Positions 24,291 to 34,898 of a stretch of 64,000 bases of DNA are shown in pieces. The stretch covers positions 14,136,501 to 14,200,500 of the forward strand of contig JALJCS010000022.1 of the NCBI GenBank assembly GCA_023055355.1. Direction: 5' to 3'. A program made the position numbers and the translations under genes. The DNA comes from Agelaius tricolor (taxonomy: Eukaryota > Chordata > Aves > Passeriformes > Icteridae). The notes below the pieces were generated by a model. The model saw only the letters and a program-made list of their open reading frames with translations. It ran no database searches and had not been told where the DNA came from. Each line of letters begins with the position of its first letter. Position 1 is the first letter of the stretch.

Positions 24291-24859
24291 CTGCCCAGGG
24301 CACAGCACGCACCCTCTGTGGGCTGGCACAGGGCATCACTCCCCACTCCTGGCTGTGTTTTGGGTCAGAAACAGAATTCCCACTCAGATTTGTGTGAAAC
24401 CAGGACTGTCCTTGACAGCCAAGCCCTCACTGAGTGCCCGGGGGGTGGCTGCCCTGCATCCCCTTTGCAGCAGCGCTGCTGGGAGTGACCCCCAGCCCCT
24501 CGCCGTGGGCTGGCAGGGACAGCAGGAGCCCGTCAGCCCTCCCGAGCCAGGCAAGGGCAGCACATTCAAGGTCTGTGTGTGAGCACTGTTCTTCCATTCC
24601 CTCTCATTAAGCAAAGCCTCTGCCTTGTTTATCTGAGCTATAAATAGTTTTCCCGTGTCTGCATTTGCTCTCGCTGCGGTCACTGACAGGCGGAGTTGGG
24701 GTTTGGGGATGGGGTTTTAAACCTGATGGGGTTTTTGCCTATTGCTGGTGTCAGAAGGGAGCGTAAAACCAGATTAAATACACGGAGATTAAACAGAGAG
24801 ATGCAGAAATGCATCTAAAAATAACCGCAGGGCTGCTCAGGGCAGCAGCAATGCACGGG
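24291..24859. other. Unique sequence, nothing recognised
   Basis: Single-copy DNA. TATAAATAG occurs at 24639-24647, about 220 bases upstream of a CpG-rich segment. I do not call a promoter from that alone. Confidence 0.45.
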
Positions 24860-25072
24860 GCAGACCGGGCTGTGACGGTGACGAGTCCGCGATTGCACCG
24901 GGGGCAGACGGACCCGCCCGGTCCCTGCCCCTGGCAGCCCCTCCGGGCACACGGGCTGCTGGCTGGCAGCCCTGCAGTGCTGGGCCAAGCCTGCTCTGAC
25001 CCCTGGCCCGGGCAGGAGGCGCCGGGCGCTGCAAACCCCCCGAGCAGGGGCGCAGCTCGGGTGAGGGCAGGT
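24860..25072. promoter_or_regulatory. CpG-rich segment, left part of possible island
   Basis: About 20 CpG by eye in roughly 200 bases (for example GTGACGAGTCCGCG and GAGGCGCCGGGCGC). The next array also carries CpG and the right flank (25319-25515) is similar, so 24860-25515 may act as one CpG island interrupted by the array. No transcript start was identified. Confidence 0.3.
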
Positions 25073-25318
25073 GCTGTGGGGCTCTGCTGGGTGCGGGTCT
25101 GCATCCCCGGCCTTCCCGCTGGCTCTGCTGTGGGGCTCTGCTGGGTGCGGGTCTGCATCCCCGGCCTTCCCGCTGGCTCTGCTGGGTGCGGGCCTGCATC
25201 CCCGGCCTTCCCGCTGGCTCTGCTGGGTGCGGGCCTGCATCCCCGGCCTTCCCGCTGGCTCTGCTGTGGGGCTCTGCTGGGTGCGGGCCTGCATCCCCGG
25301 CCTTCCCGCTGGCTCTGC
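25073..25318. repeat. Five-copy minisatellite with 54/41/41/54-bp spacing
   Basis: Units start CTGGGTGCGGGTCTGCATCC or CTGGGTGCGGGCCTGCATCC at 25087, 25141, 25182, 25223 and 25277. The long spacing contains an extra 13 bases (CTCTGCTGTGGGG type) that the short ones lack. The pattern is symmetrical. Units are CpG-containing. Confidence 0.97.
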
Positions 25319-25870
25319 CCCCAGGCAGGGCTCGGACAGGGCAGAGCCGGCACACTGGGGCTCGCCGGGCAGGAGGTGCCACGAGGAAATGGAAAATCCC
25401 AGAGCCGAGGAGGCCGAGGCCGATTCCTGCACAGGGGCCATGCCTGAGTAGGGCAGAGGAATTTTGGCTGATGGCGCTGCTGGGCGGGGGAGCCGCTCGG
25501 ACAGGCCCGGCACGGAATTAGCGTGTGGGTAATTCCCTGTCAGGGATTAGGAACACGTCAGGGTGGAGTCATGGAAAATGTGGAGAGCGGGCACGCTGCC
25601 TCCGAAACCTGCTTGACAAGAAATAACCTTGGGCTGCTGGAGGTGGATCCTTGGGAAGTGTCATTTATGGATGGGGCGGGGGGCACAGGCGGATTAGGGC
25701 TCCGTGAACAGAGCCCTTTGTCTGCAGAAATGCCTGTTGATAATGGAGATATTCCCCTCCCTCCTGGGTGTGTGTGTAAGCACCCCTGATGTGTTTACAC
25801 TGCCTGCTCCCTCCTGGAAACAGACCCACGTTGGGCGTGTGTGTCCTGGCACTGCCAGCCCTTGGGCTGC
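25319..25870. other. Unique sequence, CpG-rich at left
   Basis: The first 200 bases are GC- and CpG-rich (GGCGCTGCTGGGCGGG, GCCGCTCGG), then the sequence becomes ordinary. No gene. Confidence 0.45.
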
Positions 25871-26120
25871 CTCCCCCCTGCACCTCCCCTGCACCTGCAC
25901 CTCCCCTGCACCTGCCCCTGCACCTGCACCTGGCTGCCCCCTCCTGCCCCTCCTGTCCCCTCCTGTCCCCTCCTGCCACCTCCTGCCCCCTCCTGCCCCT
26001 CCTGTCCCCTCCTGTCCCCTCCTGCCACCTCCTGCCCCTCCTGCCACCTCCCTGCCACCTCCCTGCCACCTCCTGCCCTCTCCCTGTCCCCTCCTGCCAC
26101 CTCCTGCCACCTCCCTGCCT
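25871..26120. repeat. Polypyrimidine-rich CTCCTGCCACC array
   Basis: Starts as CACCTCCCCTG/CACCTGC units and becomes CTCCTGCCACC, CTCCTGCCCC and CTCCTGTCCC repeats of 10-12 bp. The plus strand is almost purine-free apart from single A and G. Minus-strand frames are glycine/arginine/glutamine-rich artefacts. Confidence 0.96.
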
Positions 26121-26497
26121 CTGTGACTCATGAACCATTTTTGCAAATCGCAGCAGCATGAGGGAGGAGCAAACCCCAGGCCCCACGGAGGGGCCCAGCT
26201 CTTCATTGCCACAGCTGTCCCTGAACACGCGGTGTCAAACACACCTGCTGAGAGTCACCCTGGAGAGCTTTCCATTCACATTTATTCACAGGAAGAAAGG
26301 TGATCAGTTTGGCTGCTCATAAATAAAGGCTTTGCCATTTACTAACATCCAGGAGTTCATTGAGGGACACTATGTGACACATGGGGAAATGGAAACTTTA
26401 AATGTCATGAGTCTTAGGAAAACTAAGGAAGTGTTTCCCGGGGGAATTTTTAAGTTGTTCTGCTGGTCTCTTGGAACCCTTTTAAGCACTAGAAGGA
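26121..26497. other. Unique sequence, nothing recognised
   Basis: Single-copy, fairly AT-rich DNA leading into a CR1 fragment. Confidence 0.5.
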
Positions 26498-26565
26498 GCT
26501 CTAAGGTCTCCCTGGAGCCTTCTCCTCTCCAGGCTGAATAGCCACAGCTCTCTCAGGCTGTCTGG
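26498..26565 (-). mobile_element. CR1 LINE fragment, antisense, short
   Basis: Contains TAAGGTCTCCCTGGAGCCTT then CTCCTCTCCAGGCTGAATAG, CCACAGCTCTCTCAGGCTGT, the reverse complement of an internal part of bird CR1 (the antisense phrase that usually reads CTCTTCTCCAGGCTGAACAA). About 70 bases remain. Confidence 0.85.
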
Positions 26566-26962
26566 GGTCTGCATTGTCTGGTGATGTCTTGAGTTTTTCT
26601 TTAATAATTTAATTTATCCCTTCAGATTTGCCCAGCCAACCCAGGTTTCTGAGGTACCCTGCCCTTGAGAGTGTGAGTTGTCCCTGCCATTGCTCCCTGT
26701 GCAGCCATGAGCAGCTGAGCTCACACTGAGCACCCTGACTTCCCCTGGCAGCACTGACTCCTCAGAGCTCTGTCACATTTCCACACAGCACAGTGGCAAA
26801 ATCCACGTTTCTATGCCATGGTTGTTTTTAGTGACTTGTGATGATGTGAAATTTACCCTCGGAGCACAGCAGGCACTGGTGGAGAGGGGGGCAGCAACCA
26901 GAGCTCCCGAGCCCTGGGGCCACCTGCTCAAATGCTGCTGGGGGCTGGTGGGCACCGGGCTG
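26566..26962. other. Unique sequence, nothing recognised
   Basis: Single-copy DNA. No supported feature. Confidence 0.5.
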
Positions 26963-27349
26963 TCCTGATCCCTGTCCCATCCTGATCCCATCCCAATCCC
27001 ATCCCAATCCCATCCCAATTCTATCCCGATCCCATCCTGTTCCCATTCCATCCCAATCCCATCCTGATCCCATCCCAATTCTATCCCGATCCCATCCTGT
27101 TCCCATTCCATCCCAATCTCATCCTGATCCCATCCCGATCCTATCCTGATCCCATCCTCATCCCCATCCCATCCCAATTCTATCCCGATCCCATCCTGAT
27201 CCCATCCCAATCCCATCCCCATCCCCATCCCCATCCCCATCCTGATCCCATTCCAATCCCATCCCCATCCCATCCCAATCCCATCCTGATCCCATCCTGA
27301 TCCCATCCCGATCCCATCCCAATCCCATCCTGATCCCATCCCAATCCCA
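26963..27349. repeat. ATCCCATCCCA/ATCCTGATCCC array, 387 bp
   Basis: Five- and six-base alternation of ATCCC, ATCCTG and CATCCCA words, with longer blocks (TTCTATCCCGATCCCATCCT) repeated at about 27018, 27078 and 27178. The minus strand is G-rich (GGGAT type), so G-quadruplex formation is possible there. Minus frames show D/G/W/M repeats and are not genes. Confidence 0.96.
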
Positions 27350-28254
27350 GTGTGCTGACTGAGGGTGTTGTTACTCACATGTACAAATACTTACTGTTTA
27401 GTTTCAACCTCTTGGATGCATATTTCTTTAAATCTTTATATTCCATCAATCTAAGTCTGAGTGTTACTTTTCCTTGGGTTTAATTTAATTCCTGCTTTTA
27501 GCTTTGTGTTTTGTAGTTACTCACTTGCAGGGGAAAGGCTGCAGGAGGACAATGCCTGGAGGAAGCATCCAGCATCCAGCAGCAGGAGCCGCCTCTCTGC
27601 CCTGACACAGCACCCCTGCAAGGGCCACTGGCCACCTCCTGGGACAGAGGAGAAAGTCACAGCAAGGCTCAGATTCTTCTGCAAGCTAAAAGCAGACAGA
27701 TTAACAACATCTTCAGAGAGAGGGGAAAAAAGGAGCTGCATGACGTATAATTCAGGGATGAAGTTCCAAAGTCTGGATGTGAAAAGGAGAGCTGAAGGCT
27801 CTGAGAGGCTCATCTGTCACTGAAACCCTGCCGGTGACTAAGGAAAATGTCCAACCCAGAAATGTAAAAGTCATGAATCATTCCTGAAAGTCAGAAAATG
27901 TTTCCTAACTTGCATGACTTCAGAGAGCCCTCAGCATCCTGTTTGCCACTGGCCTTTGTTCCAGGGCTGTGACTCAGGATCCATGGGGAGAGTCACCCCA
28001 AGAGTGTGGAGGCACAGAGCTTAGCTTTGAAAAGCTCTCTAGGGGCAGACAGGGTTTTTCCAGAGTGTGTGTGTGTGCTGCTGCTTGCCTGCCACTCGTC
28101 TGGGACAGGGAGGAATATCCATCCCCCTGTTCCCAGGGCCTGGCACGTGGCTGCTGGGCCTCGCACAGCACCAGTGTGGAGCAGCAGGTACTCACTGGGC
28201 ACTGCCATACTTCAGCATGGTCCCCACTGCCAGACATGGGGTTAGCCTGCTTGT
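27350..28254. other. Unique sequence, no gene recognised
   Basis: AT-rich at 27370-27500, mixed later. Frames up to 134 codons, no motif. Confidence 0.5.
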
Positions 28255-28345
28255 ACATGTATTTTTGTGTGTGTACATACGTATACACACACAGACACAG
28301 CTGTGTTTGTGTGCGTGTGCACGCATATCTACATGTATATAGAGC
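28255..28345. repeat. Alternating purine-pyrimidine (TG/CA) tract
   Basis: Imperfect TG and CA dinucleotide runs (TTTTGTGTGTGTACATACG, TATACACACACAGACACAG, TGTGTGCGTGTGCACGCATA), ending in ATGTATATAG. The alternation over about 80 bases makes Z-DNA formation plausible. Confidence 0.85.
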
Positions 28346-29306
28346 TCACTGTGGTTTTACAGAAAAACTGTGAGAGCTCCTGGCCACAGTGACTTTGCAA
28401 TTTCAAATATCCCTGTTCAGAGATGGAGGAAATAACTTATGGCTAATTTGATGGGAGCAGAATGGGACTTCAGTTTCCTGCAGGAGTTCTGGGAGTCAGG
28501 ATTGGCTCAGTGGGTCTGTTCCTCCCCCTGCAATCCACACTGAGGTGGTTCAGACCTGGAAGGAGAAATCAGCAGTGGGAACCTGGGCACCAGCCCAGTG
28601 TCTCTGTCCTTCCCAAGGCCACGGGCTGCAGCATCAAATAAGCCCTGAAGCAAAGGCACCTCTTCTACTTCTGGTTGTCAGTATTTCTTTCCTCATGCAG
28701 AGCCCTAGAAATTCTCCATTGGAGCCAAATGAATTCAGGCTGCCTAGAACACTCCTGCATTTTGTGGGAGCCTTGGACCCACAGGATCTGGGAATCCCAG
28801 GGCAAAACCCATGACTGCCCATCCATTGGGGAAAATCCTGTGTATCGTGATGACCCCAGCTGAGGGAACCTCAGGCTGTGCTGGGCCCCCTGTTTCTACA
28901 CACCCTGACTTTATAAATGCCAAGAACTGATGTTAATTATGGAATTGTGCTTTATAAGAGATGCAAAAGGCGGTGATTCCTGCCTTGTCCTTCAGGTTGA
29001 GAAGTAATTGCTTCACATAACAGATTCTCCCCTGGGATTCACTTATGCGTTTCCATTTGCTGCAGCTGCAGGAAAACCCAGCAGCTCCACAGCCTGGTGG
29101 TGCTGCACAGCCCCAGAATCAGCACGTGGGGAATTCTCCCTCGTGGGGCTGGTGGCAGCCCCCGGCACAGCCCACCTGCTGATCCACCTTCTTGCCCTCA
29201 AAATGATCATTTTCCTCCTGCTCCCCACCCAGACCCCTGGTTTTGGCTAAGAAAGCCTTGCCCGGGTTCTTAGCTAAAATACTGCAGGGCCCCAGGGTGT
29301 TGGCAG
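28346..29306. other. Unique sequence, no gene recognised
   Basis: Single-copy DNA. An AT-rich segment lies near 28905-28990. No feature. Confidence 0.5.
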
Positions 29307-29831
29307 GTGATGGACCTGCCAGGTCAGCGTGAGCGGACAGTAAAGGTCCCTGTGTGCAAGGGGGAGCAGCAGGTGAAGGACCTGCCAGGCCAGGGTGAGC
29401 GGACAGTAAAGGTCCCTGTGTGCAAGGGGGAGCAGTGGGTGATGGACCTGCCAGGCCAGGGTGAGCGGACAGTAAAGGTCCCTGTGTGCAAGGGGGAGCA
29501 GTGGGTGATGGACCTGCCAGGCCAGGGTGAGCGGACAGTAAAGTCCCTGTGTGCAAGGGGGAGCAGCAGGTGATGGACCTGCCAGGCCAGGGTGAGCGGA
29601 CAGTAAAGGTCCCTGTGTGCAAGGGGGAGCAGCAGGTGATGGACCTGCCAGGCCAGGGTGAGCGGACAGTAAAGGTCCCTGTGTGCAAGGGGGAGCAGTG
29701 GGTGATGGACCTGCCAGGCCAGGGTGAGCGGACAGTAAAGGTCCCTGTGTGCAAGGGGGAGCAGCAGGTGATGGATCTGCCAGCTCAGCGTGAGCAGACA
29801 GTAAAGTCCCTGTGTGCAAGGGGGAGCAGCA
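29307..29831. repeat. 66-bp minisatellite, 8 copies
   Basis: Copies begin GTGATGGACCTGCCAGGCCA (second copy GTGAAGGACC) at 29307, 29373, 29439, 29505, 29570, 29636, 29702 and 29768, so the period is 66 except for one 65-bp copy. Two copies (near 29540 and 29811) read TAAAGTCCC instead of TAAAGGTCCC, a one-base loss. Because 66 is 22 codons, a repeated 22-residue frame (M-D-L-P-G-Q-G-E-R-T-V-K...) is open until those losses shift it. First and last copies share the CAGCGTGAGC variant and are the most diverged. Confidence 0.98.
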
Positions 29832-30199
29832 CAGAGCCCCAGAGCAGGGCCAGTCTGGGGCTGAGAGGTGCCTGATCCCCCCATCGCCACCCCGGTCCCA
29901 CAGCCTCGGGCTGGGATAAACACCAGCAGAACTTATCACAGGCAGCTGGCAGGGCGGAGTGTCCTCCTGGGGAATGAATTAGAGGGAACGCGGAGGCAGT
30001 GACCATGGCATGCAAATGAGGATGAATCAGAGCCGGGAGAGATGAGTTTTGTGCTGTGCAGCGCAGGGAGCGGGGGCAGAGGCTGCTGGGGTCAGGGCCC
30101 AGGCGCTGCAGGGCTGGGCTGGCTGGGATGCACTGGGCCAGGGTCACCCCCAGTGTTCCTCATCCGCTCCATCCTTTGTGTGGGGACTGCGGGGGCTCT
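29832..30199. other. Unique sequence with an octamer word
   Basis: Single-copy DNA. ATGCAAAT occurs at 30010-30017, and a GC-rich stretch follows at 30060-30150. No gene. Confidence 0.45.
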
Positions 30200-30440
30200 T
30201 GCCTCCCGCCGCCTTTTACCTGATGGGTTATTGTCATGCAAGGAGCCATTGCTCATTGTGGGTTTCTACATCGAGAAATGCAAATTTCATTTCTTGTGGG
30301 AGACAGTTAAAAAATGCTCCTCAACAGTTACCCTTGTTAATAGCTCTTTAATTCTCTAATGAATATTTATGAGTGGTTGCCTGAAAGCAATGAACCTTGG
30401 ACTGTATAGACTGATATTGATTGTGTTTGAAATTAAAAGA
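30200..30440. promoter_or_regulatory. AT-rich island with octamer, candidate conserved element
   Basis: Non-repetitive sequence with CATTGTG near 30254 (SOX-like) and a second octamer ATGCAAAT at 30278-30285, followed by TTGTTAATAGCTCTTTAATT and CTCTAATGAATATTTATGAG. Two octamers within 280 bases and the dense homeodomain-like words suggest an enhancer or conserved element. This is inference without alignment. Confidence 0.28.
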
Positions 30441-32860
30441 ACAGTGATTTTTTTCTCTTTTGGTGGAAAAGCTGAACAAGAGGAAGACAGCCCCATATTC
30501 AGAGTGGGTTTTTTAAATTATGGCAGGTAATGAATTATTGAAACATCTCTTACCAGAGAAGTGCCTTAAGGACAGTGATTTGGGGGCATACCAGCAGCGT
30601 GTGCCCATTTCGGGGACCCAGTTGTGTCCCTGCATCCCCAGGCAGCCCCGCTTTTCCCCCACAGAGACCCCTCCCTGTCAGAGCCCTGTCCTGCTGAGCT
30701 CCCAGTGCTGCTGCCACCAGGACCTGCAGGGCACCTTGTGACAGGCAATTAAACCTGAGGGTTCAGGCACTGGGGCCCTGCTTTGGCTCATGGGTTGTGA
30801 CTTCTTACCCAGAGCCCAAGGTTCTCATGGCACTGTGCTCCCAGATGGATTGATTCTTGTCTGACTTCACATCCAGTGGACTGTGGAAATCTCCTTATTA
30901 GTGTGACAGGGGCACATCCCCATGGCTGTGACTCCTGCCTGCCCTGTCTTGAGGCTCAGCACCGAACACAGCCCCTGAGCTCAGAACAGTGACCCAGCCC
31001 CAGCCCCAGCCCCAGAGGCTCAGTGGGACAGGGTTTGTCCATCCCTGCAGAGAGCTCAGGGCTCTGGGCACTGCTGACACCACGGTGCAGATGGCAGGGA
31101 TTGGTTTGCCTGGGCACCCTTTTCCTTCAATTCTCTTGTTTCTGCTGGGTTTGAGCATAAAGAAAGCACATAGCCGTTTTTTGGATGGACCTGAGGAGTG
31201 TGGATGTGAGGAGCAAACATCAAGCACTGGCAGTGCTCTTTCCAGGGGATGCCAGATGAGCTCCTGGCAGGAGCACTCCCGGTCTCGCCCTGCAAACCAG
31301 CAGGGTTGGGTGGGAGAGCCAGGCCCCAGCTCGCCCGAGGGGGGCACAGCGCCCTGGGACAGCCTTCCCAAGGCAGGGGTCCGTCCCCATGGGCTGGGTC
31401 AGCCCCTCAGCCCCTCAGCCCCTGCACTGCCCCAGCCCCTGGACACCACCCTGCTCACCCCAGCATGCTCCAGACATTCCCAGCTTCTGTCATGTCCTGG
31501 CCACCCTCCGGATGACATGGAGAAGATCCCAAGGCACAGTTTTGTCACCAGAACTTTTACAAAATGGTGGAGAAGCCGATGTGAGGAATTATTGGCTTCC
31601 ACGCTGGATCAGCTTTAAAAGAACAGCAATTTAAATCACTAGGAAATGTGGGTTTGGTGCTCACTAAGAAACCAAGCCAGGAGGGATGCAGGGAGCCTGT
31701 TTGCTCCAGTATTCTATTCCAGAGTATTCTGGAGCATCCATAGATCAGAATTTATTCCCAGATTTTAATTTTTTTTTTACCCTTGGGGACATGAAAATCC
31801 AGCAGTTTGCAAGTGCAAAGTGGCTGTTTGCAAACAGGAGCAGCACAGTGGGTCTGAAATCCATCTCCACATTCACGATCAATGCAAATTAGGTTGGAAT
31901 GGGAGTTGATTAAAGAGACAAAGGTAGTGTCCATCTGAGTTTCAGACTGGGTTTCTCTGATAACATCCATCCATATATCCTTTAAATTTACTTTAATCTA
32001 CATAGGACTTCATGGAAAAGAGATCAGAAATAGCTGCTCTCCCAGTGCAGAACAGCACACACGAGCACAGTCACATTGGTTGTTACATATTAAGCTCCTT
32101 CATGTTCAGCATTAAAGTCAGTGGAACATTCCTCCCTGGAATAGTTTCAGTGGGAGGGTGAATCTTTCGCTAAATTGTTCTTCTAAAACGGTAATTTGAA
32201 ATGAAAGATTTTAAATCACATTTTCATGCTGAGATTTCCGACTGCTGGGACAGTTCTTTTAGCTGTTTTTGAGCTGAAGTCTTGTGAAACTGCTCCGTGT
32301 CTCCTCTTCCCACCCTCATTTTGGGTAAAACTGAGTGTCAGAATGGCAGCATTTCCCACAGGAGATTCCCCTCTGGCTGGGTTAATTCCGTGCCACACTG
32401 CTGAAGGCCGGTCACCACGTGCCAAAGGAGAAAATGACAGTGGCCCTTCCAGCAGTGCAGCTGCAGAGGGAAACTGAGGCAGGAGCAGGGCCCTGGGCAC
32501 CGTGCAGGCCAACAGCACCCACCTCCAGTCCATCCTCCAGTGCTTCCAACCCCTCCAGCTGCTCCAGCCCTCCCAGCCCTCTCCCATCCCCAGCCCACGT
32601 CAGCGGACACTTGGGTGGCCCTGGGTGTCCCAGCAGGTGACACCTGCTGCCAGCACAGCGTGTAGGACAGCCACCCTCCCTGCCAGAGAGCACCAGGGCA
32701 CGGCACACACCGATGGCTGCCTTTGCAGACATAATCAGGAGGGGAAACAACCTCTCCAGGCTGCCTGACCCTGGGGGTGTGAGCACTGCTGAGCCCAATG
32801 CCCCTGGCCAGCCCCACATGGGCCCTCTCCAGCATGCTCAGGAGCCCATTGCAGCCCAGG
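30441..32860. other. Unique sequence, no gene recognised
   Basis: Single-copy DNA with short direct wording CAGCCCCAGCCCCAGCCCC (about 30994-31014) and three CAGCCCCT copies (about 31408-31432). The segment 31880-32250 is AT-rich. A 209-codon frame (30989-31618) crosses GC-rich DNA and has an unremarkable composition. No domain or RNA gene was recognised. Confidence 0.5.
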
Positions 32861-33124
32861 GAGGCTGGGGCATGGCTGGGCACGGCTGGGCACGGCTGGG
32901 GCATGGTTCGTGCACAGCTGGGGCATGGTTGGTGCACAGCTGGGGCATGGCTGGGGCACGGCTGGGCATGGCTGGGGCATGGCTGGGGCATGGCTGGTGC
33001 ACAGCTGGGGCATGGCTGGGCATGGTTGGGGCATGGCTGGGGCATGGCTGGGGCATGGTTGGTGCACGGCTGGGGCACGGCTGGGGCATGGCTGGGCATG
33101 GCTGGGGCATGGTTGGGCATGGCT
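32861..33124. repeat. GGCTGGGGCATG minisatellite
   Basis: Units of 10-14 bases: GGCTGGGGCATG, GGCTGGGGCACG, GGTTGGTGCACAGCT. Alternation of the short and long forms gives a loose 24-30-base second level. The plus strand is G-rich. Frames on both strands (up to 291 codons) translate to H/A/P/Q or G/W/A/H repeats. Confidence 0.96.
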
Positions 33125-33172
33125 GTCCCTCAGCCATGGCCAGTCCCTGTCACTGTGTGTGGGATGGAGCAG

Positions 33173-33312
33173 TGGGATGGGATGGGATGGGATGGGATGG
33201 GATGGGATGGGATGGGATGGGATGGGATGGGATGGGATGGGATGGGATGGATGGGATGGGATGGGATGGGATGGGATGGGATGGGATGGGATGGGATGGA
33301 TGGGATGGGATG
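33173..33312. repeat. (GGGAT)n pentanucleotide array
   Basis: About 27 copies of GGGAT, almost perfect, with two one-unit contractions to GGATGGATGGG near 33250 and 33300. It begins 48 bases after the preceding minisatellite. GGGAT repeats place a G-triplet every five bases on the plus strand, which favours G-quadruplexes. Confidence 0.98.
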
Positions 33313-33918
33313 CAGCAGTGGGATGGAGCAGGGACAGCCCCTCCACGCCCCCAGCATGCCGGCGCTCCCTGCCCTGCACACACACAGCTGGTGCTGCAGC
33401 AGCGCTGTGCCTGAAGTGCTGCTGTCTGCATTTCCTTCCTGCCGGAGAATATTCCCAATGTGCTGACGAGCTGGAAAGTGCTGGATCAGGAGCCCTGGCC
33501 GTGTCCCAGCAAGAGGCCGTGTGTGACCCGAGGCAGGCAGCGTTCCCCTCAGCTCCCACCCCTGAGCCCTGTCTCCCCTCAACGGGGATGCCTGCTGCAC
33601 TGTGAAACACTGACAGTGGCCACTGATGGATAAAACAGTCCCTGGACTGCAGGGGGACCTTTCTGAAGCAGAGATTACTGTTTTAAGCACCTGACAATGT
33701 TCTGACGATGAATGGAGCTGCTTTTTGGGGTGTTTCAGCTCTCAGGATGGGATGGAGACACATTGGAGGGAGGAAAATAAACAAAGAAACCAAAACACCC
33801 CAAAATTTCAGAGCTGCTGTTGGTAGCTTAGTGCTGGTATTTTAACTGCTGGATTCTGCAGAGGTTGCAAGGAAAGCACCCCTTTTTTATGGCATCATGA
33901 GGAACCTGTCTCTTCCTT
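33313..33918. other. Unique sequence, nothing recognised
   Basis: GC-rich single-copy DNA, then AT-richer from 33760. No feature. Confidence 0.5.
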
Positions 33919-33948
33919 GTGTTTTCTGTGGGTATTCAGCTTTTGCAG

Positions 33949-34773
33949 ATGTCTGAAATCAAGGGACTGTGGCAAAAGCACACGGCTGGTTATTACAGGT
34001 TTTTATCACTACCAAAAAGATCTGTAGAGGGAGAACTTGTCTCACTAAATTCATGGTGCTCTTTGGCTAGGAAGGAAGGCCAGCCCTTGGGATTAAAGCC
34101 TGGATCAAACTGTGCTCTCTCTCCAATTTGGTACAGTGAAATGCTAAATATACTAAAAGGCTCTTTCTCATGGGATACATGGCAAACCCCTTCAGTCCTG
34201 TCATCCGCTCTGTCACTGTCACCGTTTCCCAGAGCTCATTTGGGTCAGTCAGAGGTTTCTGGTGCAGGAAAACATCCTGTTTTTCCTTCCAGCTGGATCA
34301 CTGGAGGGTTTCCAGCCTGGCTGGGAGCTGGATGGGATGTGGTGGGTTTGTGCTGGGCTCTTCCTTGCTGCCGGAGGGACAGGAGGCTGCTCAGCTTCAG
34401 ATTTGCTTTGGTGTGGCCTGAAGGCACAAATCAGAGTGCTCTGGGTGCCTGGCTGCCAGAGCAGCCCTGCCTGACCCTGCTTTCCCCAGCCCCAGCGAGG
34501 AGAGGTGCAAAGCTGCCATCAATGCATTGCAGATCTCACAGCGAGCCTTCAGTGCTCTCTGCAGTCTCAGCTTTGATTCCTTGGCAAGTGCATCCTGCTG
34601 GATTTGGGTGGCACCCCATAATGTCTGGGGAACACAGTTCTGCTCCAGTGGTTCATCAGAGGCAACCTGTGAGAGGCTGGTGGGCTGAAACTCTCCCTGT
34701 GCTCGGGAATGAGAGCTGGGGCTCCTCACAAAAAGCACTTCAGGCCCACACACCTGCCTGCTCTCAGCAGTGA
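33949..34773 (+). other. Unassigned 274-codon open frame in unique DNA
   Basis: The first ATG is at 33949. The frame stays open upstream to about 33919 without an ATG. The product is serine-, leucine- and tryptophan-containing with no recognised domain, signal peptide or repeat. Shorter minus-strand frames overlap its 3' half. It does not cross a tandem array, which makes it one of three longer frames not explained by repeats. It could be chance. Confidence 0.1.
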
Positions 34774-34898
34774 GGGGAATGCCAAGGACGTTGTTAAAGA
34801 GCTGCTCCACCAAAGGTGATGGTTTAGTGCCAGTGCAGAGGGAAGGGATGGGAGAGCAGCACAGCCAGGACAGATTGTCCTGTGCTGCAGGAGACTGA
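34774..34898. other. Unique spacer
   Basis: Short single-copy stretch before a four-copy repeat. Confidence 0.5.

Noticed and set aside
19246..24647. TATAAATAG words near 19246 and 24639 as core promoters
   Set aside because: A TATA-like word is expected by chance in AT-rich stretches, and no exon or start-site context supports either one.
32090..32165. Possible ancient CR1/L3-type repeat containing ATTAAAGTCAGTGGAACATT
   Set aside because: The wording recalls an old amniote repeat, but the match is too short and diverged for me to support by eye.
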